Of a DNA stretch of 14,212 nt, positions 14,157-14,212 are shown piece by piece. Position numbers and translations under genes: made by a program. The DNA lies in NCBI GenBank assembly GCA_013696945.1, contig JACCXQ010000131.1, positions 1 through 14,212 on the forward strand, read 5' to 3'. Source of the DNA: Chloroflexota bacterium (GTDB taxonomy: Bacteria; Chloroflexota; Limnocylindria; Limnocylindrales; CSP1-4). The first letter of the stretch is position 1. Each line of letters starts with the position of its first letter. Under the pieces are notes generated by a model. It searched no databases. It saw nothing but the letters and a program-made list of their open reading frames with translations, and was not told the DNA's origin.

Positions 14157-14212
14157 GTGACAACGTCCGGCGTGGCCTCGTCCACGGCTTGACGGCCGCC
14201 GGGCTCGGGTTC
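14153..14212 (+). CDS. Start of a downstream coupled gene, truncated by window end
   Basis: GTG at 14153 overlaps the TGA of the preceding gene in a GTGA junction and opens a frame (VSDNVRRGLVHGLTAAGLGF) to the window edge. A short polar lead followed by a hydrophobic stretch would suit a membrane protein, perhaps another glycosyltransferase of this group. Only 20 residues are visible, so no function can be assigned. Confidence 0.45.
   Translation, partial: MSDNVRRGLVHGLTAAGLGF

Noticed and set aside
1..14212. CRISPR array, tRNA/rRNA gene, insertion sequence or prophage
   Set aside because: No spaced direct repeats of suitable length, no tRNA-like cloverleaf, no transposase or phage gene were seen on either strand by reading.

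Overview
The window comes from a GC-rich (roughly 70%) bacterial chromosome. Four things suggest a Chloroflexota-like or actinobacterial-like environmental lineage: a long-form hibernation factor, an ArsR/DUF2087 regulator, a Tad/Flp pilus cluster without outer-membrane secretin genes in view, and TANNNT -10 boxes placed 6-9 nt before start codons (leaderless transcripts). The lineage is inferred. There is no rRNA, tRNA, CRISPR array or insertion sequence.

Layout. At the left edge (1-188, minus) is the N-terminus of an endonuclease IV-like protein. It is divergent from an ArsR/DUF2087 regulator (233-817, plus), with a 12-bp palindrome between them. A minus-strand comF-hpf pair follows (842-2164). 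The gap between comF and a divergent GT87-type membrane glycosyltransferase (2298-3503, plus) holds five exact copies of an 11-bp repeat. The glycosyltransferase gene shares its terminal CTAG with an oppositely oriented DUF192 gene.

From 13384 down to 3500 every gene is on the minus strand. In transcription order they are two paralogous GT-C membrane glycosyltransferases, histidine kinase A, a NarL/LuxR response regulator, histidine kinase B, Flp pilin, tadA, tadB, tadC and DUF192. This resembles a surface-glycan and signalling module feeding a Tad pilus locus. A rho-independent terminator follows the pilin gene. Right after it tadA begins abruptly at its ATPase core: the N-terminal domain is missing, one or two frameshifts are present, and a normally conserved His is Tyr. 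Both kinase genes also carry single-base frame breaks, while genes on either side are intact. The indels may be sequence errors, but the missing tadA 5' part is a real deletion or a misassembly. Kinase B also has a degenerate ATP-binding domain and the response regulator lacks the usual switch Thr/Ser, so the signalling set looks unconventional whatever the cause of the indels.

At the right end (13542-14212, plus) are a short GT87-like membrane protein and the start of a coupled downstream gene. No gene-free stretch exceeds 300 bases; the longest gaps, about 125-160 bp, are described as features.
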